Shown one piece after another: positions 42,889 to 51,784 of a stretch of DNA of 64,000 nucleotides. Source of the DNA: Exiguobacterium algae. GTDB lineage: Bacteria; Bacillota; Bacilli; Exiguobacteriales; Exiguobacteriaceae. Numbering within the stretch: position 1 is the first letter of the stretch; every line of letters begins with the position of its first letter. A program made the position numbers and the translations under genes. The notes below the pieces were generated by a model. The model was given only the letters and a program-made list of their open reading frames with translations. It made no database searches and had not been told where the DNA came from. The stretch covers positions 248,001 to 312,000 of the forward strand of contig NZ_JACSKZ010000001.1 in assembly GCF_018617875.1 (NCBI RefSeq), written 5' to 3'.

Positions 42889-42897
42889 TGCTATACT
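42889..42897 (+). promoter_or_regulatory. Possible extended -10 promoter
   Basis: TGC-TATACT, an extended -10 without clear -35, lies 30 bases before the small gene at 42927. Confidence 0.4.
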
Positions 42898-42926
42898 AGA
42901 GGCAATCGTTGAAAAGGATGTGAACT

Positions 42927-43103
42927 GTGATGAACAGAGCGGAGCACCCTGACTCGATTTACGAGCTCATCCGGGAACGCGCGACTTCGATGAATCGCAA
43001 ACACCAACAAGAACAAGGCACCTCAATCCGAATTCACGACATAGCGAAAGAACTTCATTGCACAGACGAACTTATTTTAGAGTCTTTGGAGTTTGCAGCA
43101 TAA
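42927..43103 (+). CDS. Small protein of unknown function
   Basis: About 58 residues (57 if the ATG at 42930 is used): NRAEHPDSIYELIRERATS, a basic NRKHQQEQ stretch and IRIHDIAKELHCTDELILESL. The C-terminal part looks like a helix-turn-helix (IAKELxCTxxLI). AAAAGGATGTGA lies nine bases before a GTG that directly precedes the ATG. A promoter candidate and a strong terminator frame it, which supports a real gene. It is divergent from rnz. Confidence 0.6.
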   Translation: MMNRAEHPDSIYELIRERATSMNRKHQQEQGTSIRIHDIAKELHCTDELILESLEFAA

Positions 43104-43121
43104 CGAGTACGAACACATACG

Positions 43122-43150
43122 AAGAGCCGACGGAACGTCGGCTCTTTTTT
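43122..43150. terminator. Rho-independent terminator
   Basis: AAGAGCCGACG and CGTCGGCTCTT form an 11-bp stem with a GAA loop and six T. It serves the small gene and probably the convergent peptidase gene. Confidence 0.88.
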
Positions 43151-44276
43151 ACTGTTCTGATGATGCGACTTGCTCGACGATCGTCACGACGTATTCGACA
43201 AGCTTGTACAACTCTTCAAGCGGCATCCGCTCGTTCGTCGTGTGAATCTCTTCATAACCGACTGCCAAGTTGACTGTCGGGATTCCGCCACCGGCGATGA
43301 CGTTGGCATCCGATCCACCGCCTGAGTGCAGGATCCGGGTCGGACGACCGATTGCGGCAGCTGCTGCCTTCGCGACCTCGACGACCTCGTCCCCTTCTTC
43401 AAATTTAAAGCCAGGGTACATGATGTCGATATCGACTTCGGCACGTCCACCGAACGACTCGGCGACTTCGATGTATGCTTGTTTCATCGTCTCAGCTTGC
43501 TTCTCCATCTTCTCGTGGATGAGGGAGCGGGCTTCGGCGAGTACTTCAACGTAATCACAGACGATGTTCGTCGCACGTCCCCCTTCAAAACGTCCGATGT
43601 TTGCCGTCGTCTCCTCATCGATTCGACCGAGCGGCATTTTCGCAATCGCTTTGGCTGCGATTTGAATCGCCGAGATCCCTTTTTCAGGTGCGACACCCGC
43701 ATGGGCCGTCTTCCCGTAGATTCTCGCATTGACCTTCGCCTGCGTCGGCGCTGCGACGATGATGTCACCGACAGGACCGTCCGAGTCGAGTGCAAATCCG
43801 AACTTCGCATCGATTTTTGACAAGTCGAGTACTTTCGCCCCGACAAGACCAGACTCTTCACCGACCGTGATGACGAACTGGATTTGACCGTGTGGAATTT
43901 GTTTTTCTTTCAAGACACGGACGAGTTCGATCATCGCCGTGAGACCTGTCTTGTCATCCGCACCGAGGATCGTCGTGCCGTCCGTGACGACATAGCCGTC
44001 TTTGATGCTCGTCTTGATCCCTTTACCTGGCGTGACCGTGTCCATGTGGGCCGTGAAGTAAATCGGGTCCACGTTTTCTTTCGTCGCAGGCAACGTGATG
44101 ATCAGGTTGTTACCGGAATGGGCCGTCTTCGTTGAAGCGTCGTCCTCATAGACGTCACAGCCGAGGTCTGTGAACACCTCTTTTAAATGTTTACAAATGA
44201 CCGCTTCTTCTTTCGTTTCTGAGTCGATGCCGACCAATCCTAAAAATGTGTCGAGCACGCGTGTCTCGTTTACCAT
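43149..44276 (-). CDS. M20-family peptidase, PepT-like (YqjE-like)
   Basis: A 375-residue zinc peptidase. Metal ligands are in YFTAHMDTV, ILGADDKTGLTA and VGEESGLVGAKVLD, with HSGGGSDANV late in the chain. It resembles Bacillus YqjE and PepT, which remove N-terminal residues from tripeptides. The start at 44276 (MVNETRV) follows GGAGGG; a longer frame has no ribosome site. It lies next to YqjA-like and rnz genes as in Bacillus. Confidence 0.82.
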   Translation of the reverse strand: MVNETRVLDTFLGLVGIDSETKEEAVICKHLKEVFTDLGCDVYEDDASTKTAHSGNNLIITLPATKENVDPIYFTAHMDTVTPGKGIKTSIKDGYVVTDGTTILGADDKTGLTAMIELVRVLKEKQIPHGQIQFVITVGEESGLVGAKVLDLSKIDAKFGFALDSDGPVGDIIVAAPTQAKVNARIYGKTAHAGVAPEKGISAIQIAAKAIAKMPLGRIDEETTANIGRFEGGRATNIVCDYVEVLAEARSLIHEKMEKQAETMKQAYIEVAESFGGRAEVDIDIMYPGFKFEEGDEVVEVAKAAAAAIGRPTRILHSGGGSDANVIAGGGIPTVNLAVGYEEIHTTNERMPLEELYKLVEYVVTIVEQVASSEQ

Positions 44277-44310
44277 AAACAACATCCCTCCATCCAAACA
44301 TTTCTCGACT

Positions 44311-44319
44311 ATTATAACA
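44311..44319 (-). promoter_or_regulatory. Extended -10 promoter of the PepT-like gene
   Basis: On the minus strand TGT-TATAAT, a perfect -10 with TGn extension, lies 35 bases before the ATG. It is back to back with the promoter at 44332. Confidence 0.5.
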
Positions 44320-44331
44320 AACTCGTGCGCA

Positions 44332-44360
44332 TTGCACGAATCTTTTCCGTTCTGTACAAT
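44332..44360 (+). promoter_or_regulatory. Sigma-A promoter of the Prli42-like gene
   Basis: TTGCAC and TACAAT are 17 bases apart, 29 bases before the ATG at 44390. Confidence 0.65.
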
Positions 44361-44389
44361 AATGGCAAACACGTCTTTGGAGGAAATAC

Positions 44390-44500
44390 ATGAAGAAGAA
44401 ACAGAAAAAACGACAACGGATCATTCAGATCGGCGTCGTCGTCATCATTTCAATCTTTTTGCTCAGCACTGTGCTCTCGAGCATGGCCATGTTCTTTTAA
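44390..44500 (+). CDS. Prli42-like membrane miniprotein
   Basis: A 36-residue protein: a basic start KKKQKKRQR, one helix IIQIGVVVIISIFLLSTVLS, and the end SMAMFF. Size, basic cytosolic start and the ending resemble Prli42, the membrane miniprotein that anchors the stressosome in Listeria and is widespread in Bacillales. TTGGAGGAAATAC precedes the ATG and a good promoter lies upstream. Its last 51 bases overlap the 3' end of the opposite-strand YqjA-like gene. Below usual length cut-offs, so easily missed. Confidence 0.65.
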   Translation: MKKKQKKRQRIIQIGVVVIISIFLLSTVLSSMAMFF

Positions 44501-45448
44501 GAGCAGGATATAGCGCTCTTTCAAGATCAAATAGCTTTTGACGTCAGATAAAATATTGAGTAAGGATGAGCGTACCTCAAATTCCTCACGCGTCGTGGGG
44601 AGAGGTACGTTTTTTCGATAGTGCTCGATCATGTCTTCAAGTTCACGTAGAAATACCGTCGCGTCTGCCTCTTCGTTGACGTGGTCCCCGACCCGTCTCA
44701 GGAACGTCGCGACCGGTTTCGCCTCGTTGACGACCATCGTGATCTCCCTGGCGTTGTCGGCGACACGTTTTAAAATATCGTACTGCCGCTCCCGCATGCG
44801 GAAATAGAGATAATCCATGTCCTCGTTCCGCTTGCCGATCGAGTTACCCATTCTGCGAAGCGCCAGGTCCTTCCCTTGCTTCAAATAGTCACGGGTCTTG
44901 ATCAGCATCATCGAGTGGTTGTTGTAAACACCCGTCTCGACACAGGCGGCCACGTCATAAAACAGTACGGCGAGTGAGCGGTCGATATTGTCTTTGATCC
45001 GCTCGATCTCACGGTCAAGCGTCGGCATATACATATTGACGAGGAGCCCGACACCGACACCGATGGCGATGAGCAACAGTTCATTGATGAACAGCTCGAC
45101 GGAGAACTGCCCTTCCGTATACAGATGCGTCAGGATGACGACACTCGTGATGAAGCCGTCCTGCAGTTTCAGTTGTTGTACGAGCGGAATGAACATGACA
45201 AAATAGAGGATAATCGTTACCGGTGTATATCCGAGTAGCGTGAACATCCCGGCTCCCACTCCAATAGCGAGGAGACTGGCCATGACGCGTTCATAAGATG
45301 CTCGAATCGATTTTTTTCTCGTCTCCTGGATGCTCAAAATGGCAATAATGGCTGCAAACACAAAAAACTCGAGATGAATCGATTCCGAAATCAGCATGGC
45401 AATGCCTGCTGCGACCGCGGTCTTCAAGGTCCGCGTCCCAATTTTCAT
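44450..45448 (-). CDS. Aromatic acid exporter family / FUSC-like membrane protein (YqjA-like)
   Basis: A 332-residue protein: an N-terminal ArAE-type membrane domain of about five or six helices (KIGTRTLKTAVAAGIAMLIS, FFVFAAIIAILSIQETRKKS, ASLLAIGVGAGMFTLLGYT) and a helical soluble C-terminal half (DREIERIKDNIDRSLAVL, EELEDMIEHYRKN-like helices). B. subtilis YqjA has this layout and is a neighbour of yqjE. Transport of aromatic acids is the family guess. Its end overlaps the Prli42-like gene head to head. Confidence 0.75.
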   Translation of the reverse strand: MKIGTRTLKTAVAAGIAMLISESIHLEFFVFAAIIAILSIQETRKKSIRASYERVMASLLAIGVGAGMFTLLGYTPVTIILYFVMFIPLVQQLKLQDGFITSVVILTHLYTEGQFSVELFINELLLIAIGVGVGLLVNMYMPTLDREIERIKDNIDRSLAVLFYDVAACVETGVYNNHSMMLIKTRDYLKQGKDLALRRMGNSIGKRNEDMDYLYFRMRERQYDILKRVADNAREITMVVNEAKPVATFLRRVGDHVNEEADATVFLRELEDMIEHYRKNVPLPTTREEFEVRSSLLNILSDVKSYLILKERYILLLKEHGHAREHSAEQKD

Positions 45449-45526
45449 ATCGGCTTCCTCCCTTCTCCATCAAATTGTTGACTAGTTTTCTTCATTTGGC
45501 AATCCAAAAGTTTGGAAGTGATTGTA

Positions 45527-46597
45527 TTGAAACGTAAAAAGAAACGAAAGGTTTGGCCGCTCATCGGGACACTCTGTCTCGCCGTCGCCGGTTTTTTGTG
45601 GGTCCAGACGTCCCGTGAAGAAGTCTATACGGTCGAGACAGTACGAGACGGGTCGAATGTGACCCGGACGTTTGAAACGCTCGCAGAAGCCCGTCGCTAT
45701 ATGGAAGGTGGGACGAATCGGACGCTCTTTTCTCCCGAAGGTGAAGTGATCGACTTCAACGGGACCGGCATCGCCATCACGCCAAGTTCGACGATCACCC
45801 ATCTTTATGAAGACAAAGCGTTGTCGAAACGTCAATCGTACGTCGCAGGCGGCACGCGTCTCACCCTGCTTTCGCGCGGCAAGGACCATTTGCTAGTGCG
45901 GATTTCCGGTGCTGACGTCTACGTGCCCGCCAAAAACATGTCGCTATTCCCCGAGGCCGTCGTGAAGAAGCGGGGATTCTATGAGATAAAAGACGGTGAC
46001 GTCTATCACTCGGTCGAGGCGAATGGGAATCTGGCCGGTAAGTTCCTCGTCGGTCCGACTGAGAAACAGTCAAAAAAGCGGTTTTACACAGAACGGGTCA
46101 AAGACGTCTTTGACTCGCCTTACCAGTTCGCGAATATCCGTTCGAAGTCCCCTTATTCCGCAGAGGATTTTGATTCATTTTTAAACGAAATCGATTCTCC
46201 CCTTTCCGGGAAAGGCTCTGCCTTTAAACAGATGGAAGAGGAGTACGGGATTAACGCTTTGTTCCTGCTCGCTGTTGCCGGCCATGAGTCCGGATACGGC
46301 AGCTCGGCCATCGCACAAGACAAGTTGAACCTGTTTGGATTTAAAGCGACGGACGATGACCCGAGCGGTAATGCGACGTCGTTTGATTCGATCGAAGCGA
46401 GCGTCCAGGCAGCCGCGGAGCTGTTCGCGACGAAGTATGTGAAAGGTCCTTACGCCCGTGGAGCGTTTCCGGGCAACAAACAAGAAGGCATCAATATGTT
46501 TTATGCCTCCGACCCGTATTGGGGGGAGAAAGTCGCCGGGACGATGTACCGGATTGACCGCACACTCGGATTACGTTATTTAAAGGCCATACAGTAA
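45527..46597 (+). CDS. N-acetylglucosaminidase (LytG/GH73-like), membrane-anchored
   Basis: A 356-residue cell wall hydrolase. A basic start and one helix (VWPLIGTLCLAVAGFLWV) anchor it. Residues around 60-190 are a wall-binding or SH3-like region. The C-terminal third is the glucosaminidase domain with the catalytic Glu in AVAGHESGYGSSAIA and LNLFGFKATDDDPSGNA. The TTG at 45527 after GGAAGTGA is the likely start; TTG 45512 and GTG 45518 are alternatives. It would cut the glycan backbone of peptidoglycan. Confidence 0.8.
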   Translation: MKRKKKRKVWPLIGTLCLAVAGFLWVQTSREEVYTVETVRDGSNVTRTFETLAEARRYMEGGTNRTLFSPEGEVIDFNGTGIAITPSSTITHLYEDKALSKRQSYVAGGTRLTLLSRGKDHLLVRISGADVYVPAKNMSLFPEAVVKKRGFYEIKDGDVYHSVEANGNLAGKFLVGPTEKQSKKRFYTERVKDVFDSPYQFANIRSKSPYSAEDFDSFLNEIDSPLSGKGSAFKQMEEEYGINALFLLAVAGHESGYGSSAIAQDKLNLFGFKATDDDPSGNATSFDSIEASVQAAAELFATKYVKGPYARGAFPGNKQEGINMFYASDPYWGEKVAGTMYRIDRTLGLRYLKAIQ

Positions 46598-46634
46598 AAA
46601 GCAACCCACCTCGCCTTGAGATGGGTTGCTTTGT
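46597..46634. terminator. Rho-independent terminator
   Basis: AAAGCAACCCA pairs with TGGGTTGCTTT, and CTC with GAG inside, between the convergent glucosaminidase gene and the gene at 46644. Confidence 0.75.
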
Positions 46635-46643
46635 CGTTTCAGG

Positions 46644-47300
46644 CTAGTCGTTCATATATGTCCTGACCTCGGCTTCATATCGGCGGATCAATTCATTGTT
46701 ATCCAGTTTGACGCCGGCCGATTCCTGTTCATATTTCGCAGTCAATCGTGGAATCAACTGTTCCCAGACGACCCACTTCACGTATTGGTCGCGGTATGTC
46801 ACATGATTCAGCTCATTCAGTGAGACGCCGAGCGCTTCGGCGAGATTGACAGCAGAGTCAACGACGTAAGTGTCAGGACCGGCTTCAATCCATGCGTCGA
46901 CTTCTTCCTCTGAAGCGACGATCCCATATTCGGTTTCGGCATGAGCTAACCACGCCCGTTCGAAACGGGCACTATCTTGGGCTTTCGCGATTAGGCGATC
47001 GACGTCGACCGTGTCACCTGCAAGCTTCGCCTCGACGAACTGACGCATCGCGAGCGTTCGCTCGAACTCCTCTTCAATCCGAGGTGCAACATCCTGCTGA
47101 AAAGCATTCAGATGACGTGTCAGTTCTTCTACTGTCGGCACGGGCAACGGTTCTCCCATCAACGCATCGATTTCCGCTTCCGATAAACTTGCTTGCGTCA
47201 CGGTAGCATCCTCTTCCGCGCTCGAACCATGAAGTGCAATCCCCGTCCCAACTAACACCAAACTGATCAATAAGAGTCCTCTCAACATCCATCTTTTCAA
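46644..47300 (-). CDS. Membrane-anchored exported protein, SurA-N-like
   Basis: About 218 residues. A signal anchor (KRWMLRGLLLISLVLVGTGIAL) is followed by an acidic helical domain: RIEEEFERTLAMRQFVEAKL, ERAWLAHAETEYGIVASEEEVDAWI, ALGVSLNELNHVTYRDQYVKW. This recalls the SurA N-terminal chaperone domain, without a PPIase domain. The TTG at 47300 is chosen since GGGGAGGCGG lies seven bases upstream. A role in folding exported proteins is inference. Confidence 0.6.
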   Translation of the reverse strand: MKRWMLRGLLLISLVLVGTGIALHGSSAEEDATVTQASLSEAEIDALMGEPLPVPTVEELTRHLNAFQQDVAPRIEEEFERTLAMRQFVEAKLAGDTVDVDRLIAKAQDSARFERAWLAHAETEYGIVASEEEVDAWIEAGPDTYVVDSAVNLAEALGVSLNELNHVTYRDQYVKWVVWEQLIPRLTAKYEQESAGVKLDNNELIRRYEAEVRTYMND

Positions 47301-47438
47301 GACAACACCGCCTCCCCTATGGTAATTCCCAATATTATCTAATTTCATTGTATCACAGGTTTCCTGCGTTTTGGCTTTTGCCTTTTGAATTCGATTTTCT
47401 TTGCAGGAGTTTCCATTCTACAAGACGAATACCTAAAA

Positions 47439-47456
47439 TGAACGACTATTCATTTT
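47439..47456. promoter_or_regulatory. FadR-like operator upstream of fadH
   Basis: TGAACGACTATTCATTTT matches the B. subtilis FadR consensus (TGAATGAMTANTCATTCA, from memory) in 15 of 18 positions. It lies just before the ribosome site of a fatty-acid degradation gene, which is a known FadR target in Bacillus. Confidence 0.55.
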
Positions 47457-47472
47457 TAGAGGGGGAAGTAGC

Positions 47473-48237
47473 ATGAAGACAATTTGGATCACAGGCGGCT
47501 CGTCCGGTATGGGGAAAGCGATGGCGCTCAAATTCAAACAAGAAGGATGGAATGTCGCCATCAGCGGCCGGAACGAGGAACGGTTGCAGGAAGCGATGGA
47601 CGAATTGAACGCGATTGATGCGGGGAAAGCGATGAGCGTTCAGCACGACGTCCGGGACTATGAAGGATGCGCCACGGCACTCGGCGATATCATTTCTGCG
47701 TACGGACCGGTCCACGCCCTTGTCAACAACGCGGCCGGCAACTTTGTATGCCCGACACTCGACTTGTCTCCGAACGGTTGGTCGAGCGTCATCGATATCG
47801 TCTTGAACGGGACGTTCAACTGTACCCATGTTCTCGGGAAACATTGGGAGGCAGAGAAACTCCGTGGCGGGACCATCATCAACATGGTCGCTTCCTACGC
47901 CTGGCAGGCAGGACCCGGGGTAGCACCGAGTGCAGCGGCAAAGGCCGGTGTCCTCAACTTGACGCGCACCCTCGCCGTCGAATGGGGCTATCAATTTGGC
48001 GCTCGGGTAAATGCAATCAGCCCGGGACCGATCGAACGGACGGGCGGGGCCGAGAAGCTCGTGTCTCACGTGAAGGAAGTCGAACGCATCCTCCGAAACG
48101 TGCCGCTCGGTCGATTCGGCACGCCAGAGGAAATCGCCGACCTCGCATTTTGGATGGCATCGGATGAGATGCGTTATTTGAACGGCGAATGCATCTCGCT
48201 CGACGGCGGCCACTGGCTGAACAAATACCCGTTCTAA
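47473..48237 (+). CDS. fadH: 2,4-dienoyl-CoA reductase (SDR family)
   Basis: A 254-residue SDR needed to break down polyunsaturated fatty acids with NADPH. The cofactor loop is TGGSSGMG, then NNAAGNF. Instead of the usual Y-x3-K it has PSAAAKAGVLNLTRTLAVEW, and NAISPGPIERTGGAEKL near the end, both hallmarks of the DECR/FadH branch. Length equals B. subtilis FadH. GAGGGGGAAG is before the ATG, with a FadR-like box just upstream of it. Confidence 0.82.
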   Translation: MKTIWITGGSSGMGKAMALKFKQEGWNVAISGRNEERLQEAMDELNAIDAGKAMSVQHDVRDYEGCATALGDIISAYGPVHALVNNAAGNFVCPTLDLSPNGWSSVIDIVLNGTFNCTHVLGKHWEAEKLRGGTIINMVASYAWQAGPGVAPSAAAKAGVLNLTRTLAVEWGYQFGARVNAISPGPIERTGGAEKLVSHVKEVERILRNVPLGRFGTPEEIADLAFWMASDEMRYLNGECISLDGGHWLNKYPF

Positions 48238-48242
48238 ACAAC

Positions 48243-48270
48243 AAAGACGACCGGTCCCGGTCGTCTTTTC
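48243..48270. terminator. Bidirectional rho-independent terminator
   Basis: AAAGACGACCGG and CCGGTCGTCTTT form a 12-bp stem between the convergent fadH and HD-domain genes. Confidence 0.85.
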
Positions 48271-48847
48271 AGCTACATATCCCATTCCATTCTTTCTCGA
48301 ACTGATGTAAAAACGTCTCCATGAACGCATGACGTTCCATGGCGAGTTGTCTCGCTTTTTCAGTATGCATGCCACGTGCAAGCTTCAGGAGCTTGTCCTC
48401 AAAGTGGGCGATGGCACTACCTGGTCCATCGTGAAGGGCGGTCCCGCGAGATCCGGCGAATTGAAACGTTCTCGCAATCCCGATTGCCCCGATTGCATCG
48501 AGCCGGTCCGCATCCTGCAAAATCGCACTCTCACGTGATGAAGGAAGAACACCTTTTGAATAGGACGACTCCTCGATCACGGTCAGAATATGACGCTTCT
48601 GGTTTTCCGTAACGGAAAGAGTATCCAGATGAAAGCGCACAAGTCCGGACGGACGACCGAGCTTATGGTCTTCGACGTCATGGAGGAGCGCAGCGAGGGT
48701 GACGACCAGGTTGTCGACCGTTTCTCCTTCGGCGATGACCTCTGCGAGACGAACGACCCGCTCGACGTGTGACATGTCATGTCCCGTATGATCATCGGCA
48801 TGGAGCGTTGCGACGTATTGACGCGTCGCCTCGATTACATGACTCAT
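48269..48847 (-). CDS. HD-domain phosphohydrolase (YpgQ-like)
   Basis: A 192-residue metal-dependent phosphohydrolase. The HD pair is in LAALLHDVEDHKL, an upstream metal histidine in GHDMSHVERVVRLA, and a further Asp in ILQDADRLDAIGAIGIARTF. This matches YpgQ/YedJ-type enzymes, some of which act on nucleotides. The ATG overlaps the stop of the MBL gene by one base, so both are one unit. Confidence 0.8.
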   Translation of the reverse strand: MSHVIEATRQYVATLHADDHTGHDMSHVERVVRLAEVIAEGETVDNLVVTLAALLHDVEDHKLGRPSGLVRFHLDTLSVTENQKRHILTVIEESSYSKGVLPSSRESAILQDADRLDAIGAIGIARTFQFAGSRGTALHDGPGSAIAHFEDKLLKLARGMHTEKARQLAMERHAFMETFLHQFEKEWNGICS

Positions 48848-49521
48848 CAGATTTCGATCGTCGTGTTCGGTTCGATCAACAACCCACGACGATGCAACTG
48901 GTCACAAAACGCCTGGGCGTCCTGTTTGATCGGCGGGAACGTGTCAAAATGGATCGGGACGACGCGTTTCGCCTGCAGCCACTGCGCCGCATCGAGAGCA
49001 TCCTCCGGTCCCATCGTGAAATTGTCCCCGATCGGCAGGAACGCCACATCGATTTCAAACCGTTCCCCGTACATCTTCATATCCGAGAACAATGCCGTGT
49101 CACCGGCATGGTAGAGCGTCAATTCATTCGTCTCGATGATAAAACCGGCCGGCATCCCCATATAGACCGGCGTATCTCCCATATCGAGGCTCGAGCTATG
49201 GAATGCCTGTGTCATCGTGACACGACCGAACGGGAATGCGTGTCCGCCACCGAGGTTCATCCCATGGACGGAGTAACCCTTCTTCTCATAATATGTCGCA
49301 AGTTCATGCGTGGCGACGATGGTCGCCCCTGTCCCTTTGGCGATCAGCTCGACATCTTCGATATGGTCAAAATGGGCGTGCGTCAATAAAATATAATCCG
49401 GGCGAAGCGTAGAGGGATCTGTATCCGTATGTGGATTGCTCGTCAGAAACGGGTCGATCAAGACGTGAACCCCTTCAATATCGAGTCCGACCGTCGCATG
49501 TCCGTAATACGTGATTTTCAT
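48847..49521 (-). CDS. Metal-dependent hydrolase, UPF0173 (YtkL-like)
   Basis: A 224-residue compact MBL-fold protein. [14 protein letters not shown] opens it; metal ligands are in [24 protein letters not shown] and PIHFDTFPP. This is the UPF0173 family (YtkL), whose substrate is not known. AAGGAAAGGATGG lies before the ATG. It heads the pair with the HD-domain gene. Confidence 0.85.
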   Translation of the reverse strand: MKITYYGHATVGLDIEGVHVLIDPFLTSNPHTDTDPSTLRPDYILLTHAHFDHIEDVELIAKGTGATIVATHELATYYEKKGYSVHGMNLGGGHAFPFGRVTMTQAFHSSSLDMGDTPVYMGMPAGFIIETNELTLYHAGDTALFSDMKMYGERFEIDVAFLPIGDNFTMGPEDALDAAQWLQAKRVVPIHFDTFPPIKQDAQAFCDQLHRRGLLIEPNTTIEI

Positions 49522-49554
49522 GTCTATCCATCCTTTCCTTCGTGAGATTGTATG

Positions 49555-50277
49555 TTAGAGCACTTTTTCCAAGAACCGTTTCGCTCGGTCCGTCTGAGGA
49601 TTCAACAACAGGTCGGCCGGTTTGCCTTCCTCCATCAAAATCCCCTCGTCAAGGAAGAGGACACGGTCCGCCACTTCACGGGCAAAGCCCATTTCGTGGG
49701 TGACAACGACCATCGTCATCCCAGTCTCCGCAAGTCCTTTCATGACATCGAGTACTTCATTGACCATCTCCGGGTCGAGTGCGGACGTCGGCTCGTCAAA
49801 AAGCATGACGTTCGGCTCCATCGCCAGTGCGCGCGCGATCGCGACACGCTGTTTTTGTCCTCCGGAGAGTTGGCTCGGATACGCATCGATTTTTTCAGAC
49901 AGACCGACACGTTCCAACAATTTTTTCGCGCGGTCCACGGCCTCCGTCTTACTCACTTTCAAGACGTTGATTGGCGCATACGTCAAGTTGTCAAGGACGC
50001 TCATGTGCGGGAACAGGTTGAACTGCTGGAACACCATGCCGATATGCTGTCGGGCTTTGGCGACATTCGCCCCTTTTTTCGTTAACTCATAGCCATCTAC
50101 GCTCACCGACCCGCTCGTCGGTACTTCAAGCATGTTGAGACAACGGAGGAAAGTCGATTTTCCCGAACCGGATGGACCGATGACGGCGACAACTTCACCA
50201 CGTTCAATCGTCGTCGTGATGCCTTTCAATACTTCTAGCTCACCAAACTGTTTATATAAATCGTTTACTTCGATCAT
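49555..50277 (-). CDS. artR: Arginine (polar amino acid) ABC transporter ATPase
   Basis: A 240-residue ATPase with Walker [10 protein letters not shown], the [15 protein letters not shown]-loop region typical of polar amino acid importers, signature LSGGQKQR and Walker [18 protein letters not shown]. It energises uptake with ArtQ and ArtP. The ATG overlaps the artQ stop by four bases. Naming follows the B. subtilis yqiXYZ (artPQR) operon, also next to brxB; an ARG box before artP supports arginine as substrate. Confidence 0.82.
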   Translation of the reverse strand: MIEVNDLYKQFGELEVLKGITTTIERGEVVAVIGPSGSGKSTFLRCLNMLEVPTSGSVSVDGYELTKKGANVAKARQHIGMVFQQFNLFPHMSVLDNLTYAPINVLKVSKTEAVDRAKKLLERVGLSEKIDAYPSQLSGGQKQRVAIARALAMEPNVMLFDEPTSALDPEMVNEVLDVMKGLAETGMTMVVVTHEMGFAREVADRVLFLDEGILMEEGKPADLLLNPQTDRAKRFLEKVL

Positions 50278-50933
50278 CTTCCATCACTCTTTCTTAACCG
50301 TTTTTCTAGACGTTGTCCAAGATACGTCAAGATCATCACTATCGTAAAGTATATCACACCGGCAAAAAGAAGCGGTTCGAAGTAGATTGCCTTCTGTCCC
50401 CCGACAATCTGCGCACGGCGCATGATATCGAGTACCCCGACCGTCGAAACGAGCGCTGATTCTTTCGTGAGGGTGATCATTTCGTTCACGAGCGCCGGCA
50501 GGATGTTTTTGAACGCCTGTGGCAGGATGATGGAGCGCAACTGCTTCACATATGGAACACCGAGCGCGTCTGAAGCCTCCCATTGCCCTTTATCGACTGC
50601 CTGGATCCCGGCCCGGATGATTTCCGAGATGTAGGCCCCTGAGTTGAGAGAAAAGGCGATGACGGCAGACTGATAAGGTGTCGTGATAAATCCTGTCAAC
50701 TGCGGCAATCCGAAGTGGATGATGGCGAGTTGCAGGATGAGTGGTGTCCCACGGAATACCGCCGTGTACGCATGACCGATAAAGTTGATCAAACGATTCG
50801 GGACGATTTTCAACGTAGCGACGACGATTCCGAGCGTGATCCCAATTAATGCCGAGACGATCACGACTTGGAACATGACTGGAATTCCTTCTAAAATATA
50901 CGGGATTGAATCATAAATCCGACTAAAATCCAT
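50274..50933 (-). CDS. artQ: Arginine ABC transporter permease
   Basis: A 219-residue permease with about five helices. The HisM-type loop is [33 protein letters not shown], of which EASDALG contacts the ATPase, and [19 protein letters not shown] is the classic amino acid permease motif. AGGAGGAAACC lies before the ATG. A terminator-like hairpin separates it from artP. Confidence 0.83.
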   Translation of the reverse strand: MDFSRIYDSIPYILEGIPVMFQVVIVSALIGITLGIVVATLKIVPNRLINFIGHAYTAVFRGTPLILQLAIIHFGLPQLTGFITTPYQSAVIAFSLNSGAYISEIIRAGIQAVDKGQWEASDALGVPYVKQLRSIILPQAFKNILPALVNEMITLTKESALVSTVGVLDIMRRAQIVGGQKAIYFEPLLFAGVIYFTIVMILTYLGQRLEKRLRKSDGR

Positions 50934-50947
50934 AGTGGTTTCCTCCT

Positions 50948-50980
50948 AAAAAAGGCTGACTGATTCATCTTCAGTCAGCC
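50948..50980 (-). terminator. Intercistronic terminator-like hairpin between artP and artQ
   Basis: On the minus strand GGCTGACTGA pairs with TCAGTCAGCC and is followed by six T, between the artP stop and the artQ ribosome site. Partial termination here would give more binding protein than permease. Confidence 0.7.
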
Positions 50981-50992
50981 CCGTACAATCGA

Positions 50993-51784
50993 TTATTCAG
51001 CTGGTTCTGCTTCTTCTTCGAACCATTGTTGTGCCAACTTCTCAATATCTCCGTTATCCATCATTTTCTTCAACTCGTCGTTGAACTTGTCACGAAGCTC
51101 GTCGTCTTTTTTGAATGCTGCAGCTGAACCTGCTTCTTCTTCATCGACGATTTCGAACGTCGTCAACTCGCTGTCCTGTGCGAGATATTTTTTCGCGACC
51201 GTATCCTCGATGACCATCGCATCGATGCGGCCTGTCTTAATTTCTTGGATGATTTCAGGAATTTTGTTCAATGATACGATCTCCGCATCTTGAATTTGAT
51301 CCTGAGCGATGCCTTCCTGGATCGAACCGAGCTGAACGCCAATCTTCTTCCCTTTCAAATCTTCAAGCGATTGAAGCGAGCCGTCTTTTGACAGGATCAA
51401 GTTTTTCGCTGTGAAATAAATATCCGAGAAGTCTGCATTCTCTTTACGTTCTTCAGTCGGTGTCATCCCCGCCATGACGAAGTCGACACGTCCTGCGTTG
51501 AGGGCCCCGAGCAAGCTCCCGAAGTCCATATCTTCAATTTTTAATTCATATCCTAAATTCTCAGCCACTTGTTTGGCGATATCGATATCAAATCCAACGA
51601 TTTCATCCCCGTTCGCTGTATCGACGAACTCGTATGGGAAGTAATCGGCACTCGTACCCATGACAATCACATTGCTGTCTTCACTGTCGGCAGATGACGA
51701 TCCTCCTTCGTTCACGTCCGCCCCACACGCGACCGAAAATGCAGCCAAACTTGCTAAACATAATGCTAGAAAACCTTTTTTCAT
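50993..51784 (-). CDS. artP: Arginine ABC transporter substrate-binding lipoprotein
   Basis: A 263-residue SBP_bac_3-type protein, lipid-anchored outside the membrane (lipobox FSVAC). Ligand-site patterns are YFPYEFVDTANGDEIVGFDI, DFVMAGMTPTEERKENADFS and GVQLGSIQEGIAQDQI. Of two nearby ATG codons, the second (51784) has the right distance from AAAGGAAG. A promoter and ARG box lie about 120-170 bases upstream, and a hairpin follows the gene. Confidence 0.83.
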   Translation of the reverse strand: MKKGFLALCLASLAAFSVACGADVNEGGSSSADSEDSNVIVMGTSADYFPYEFVDTANGDEIVGFDIDIAKQVAENLGYELKIEDMDFGSLLGALNAGRVDFVMAGMTPTEERKENADFSDIYFTAKNLILSKDGSLQSLEDLKGKKIGVQLGSIQEGIAQDQIQDAEIVSLNKIPEIIQEIKTGRIDAMVIEDTVAKKYLAQDSELTTFEIVDEEEAGSAAAFKKDDELRDKFNDELKKMMDNGDIEKLAQQWFEEEAEPAE

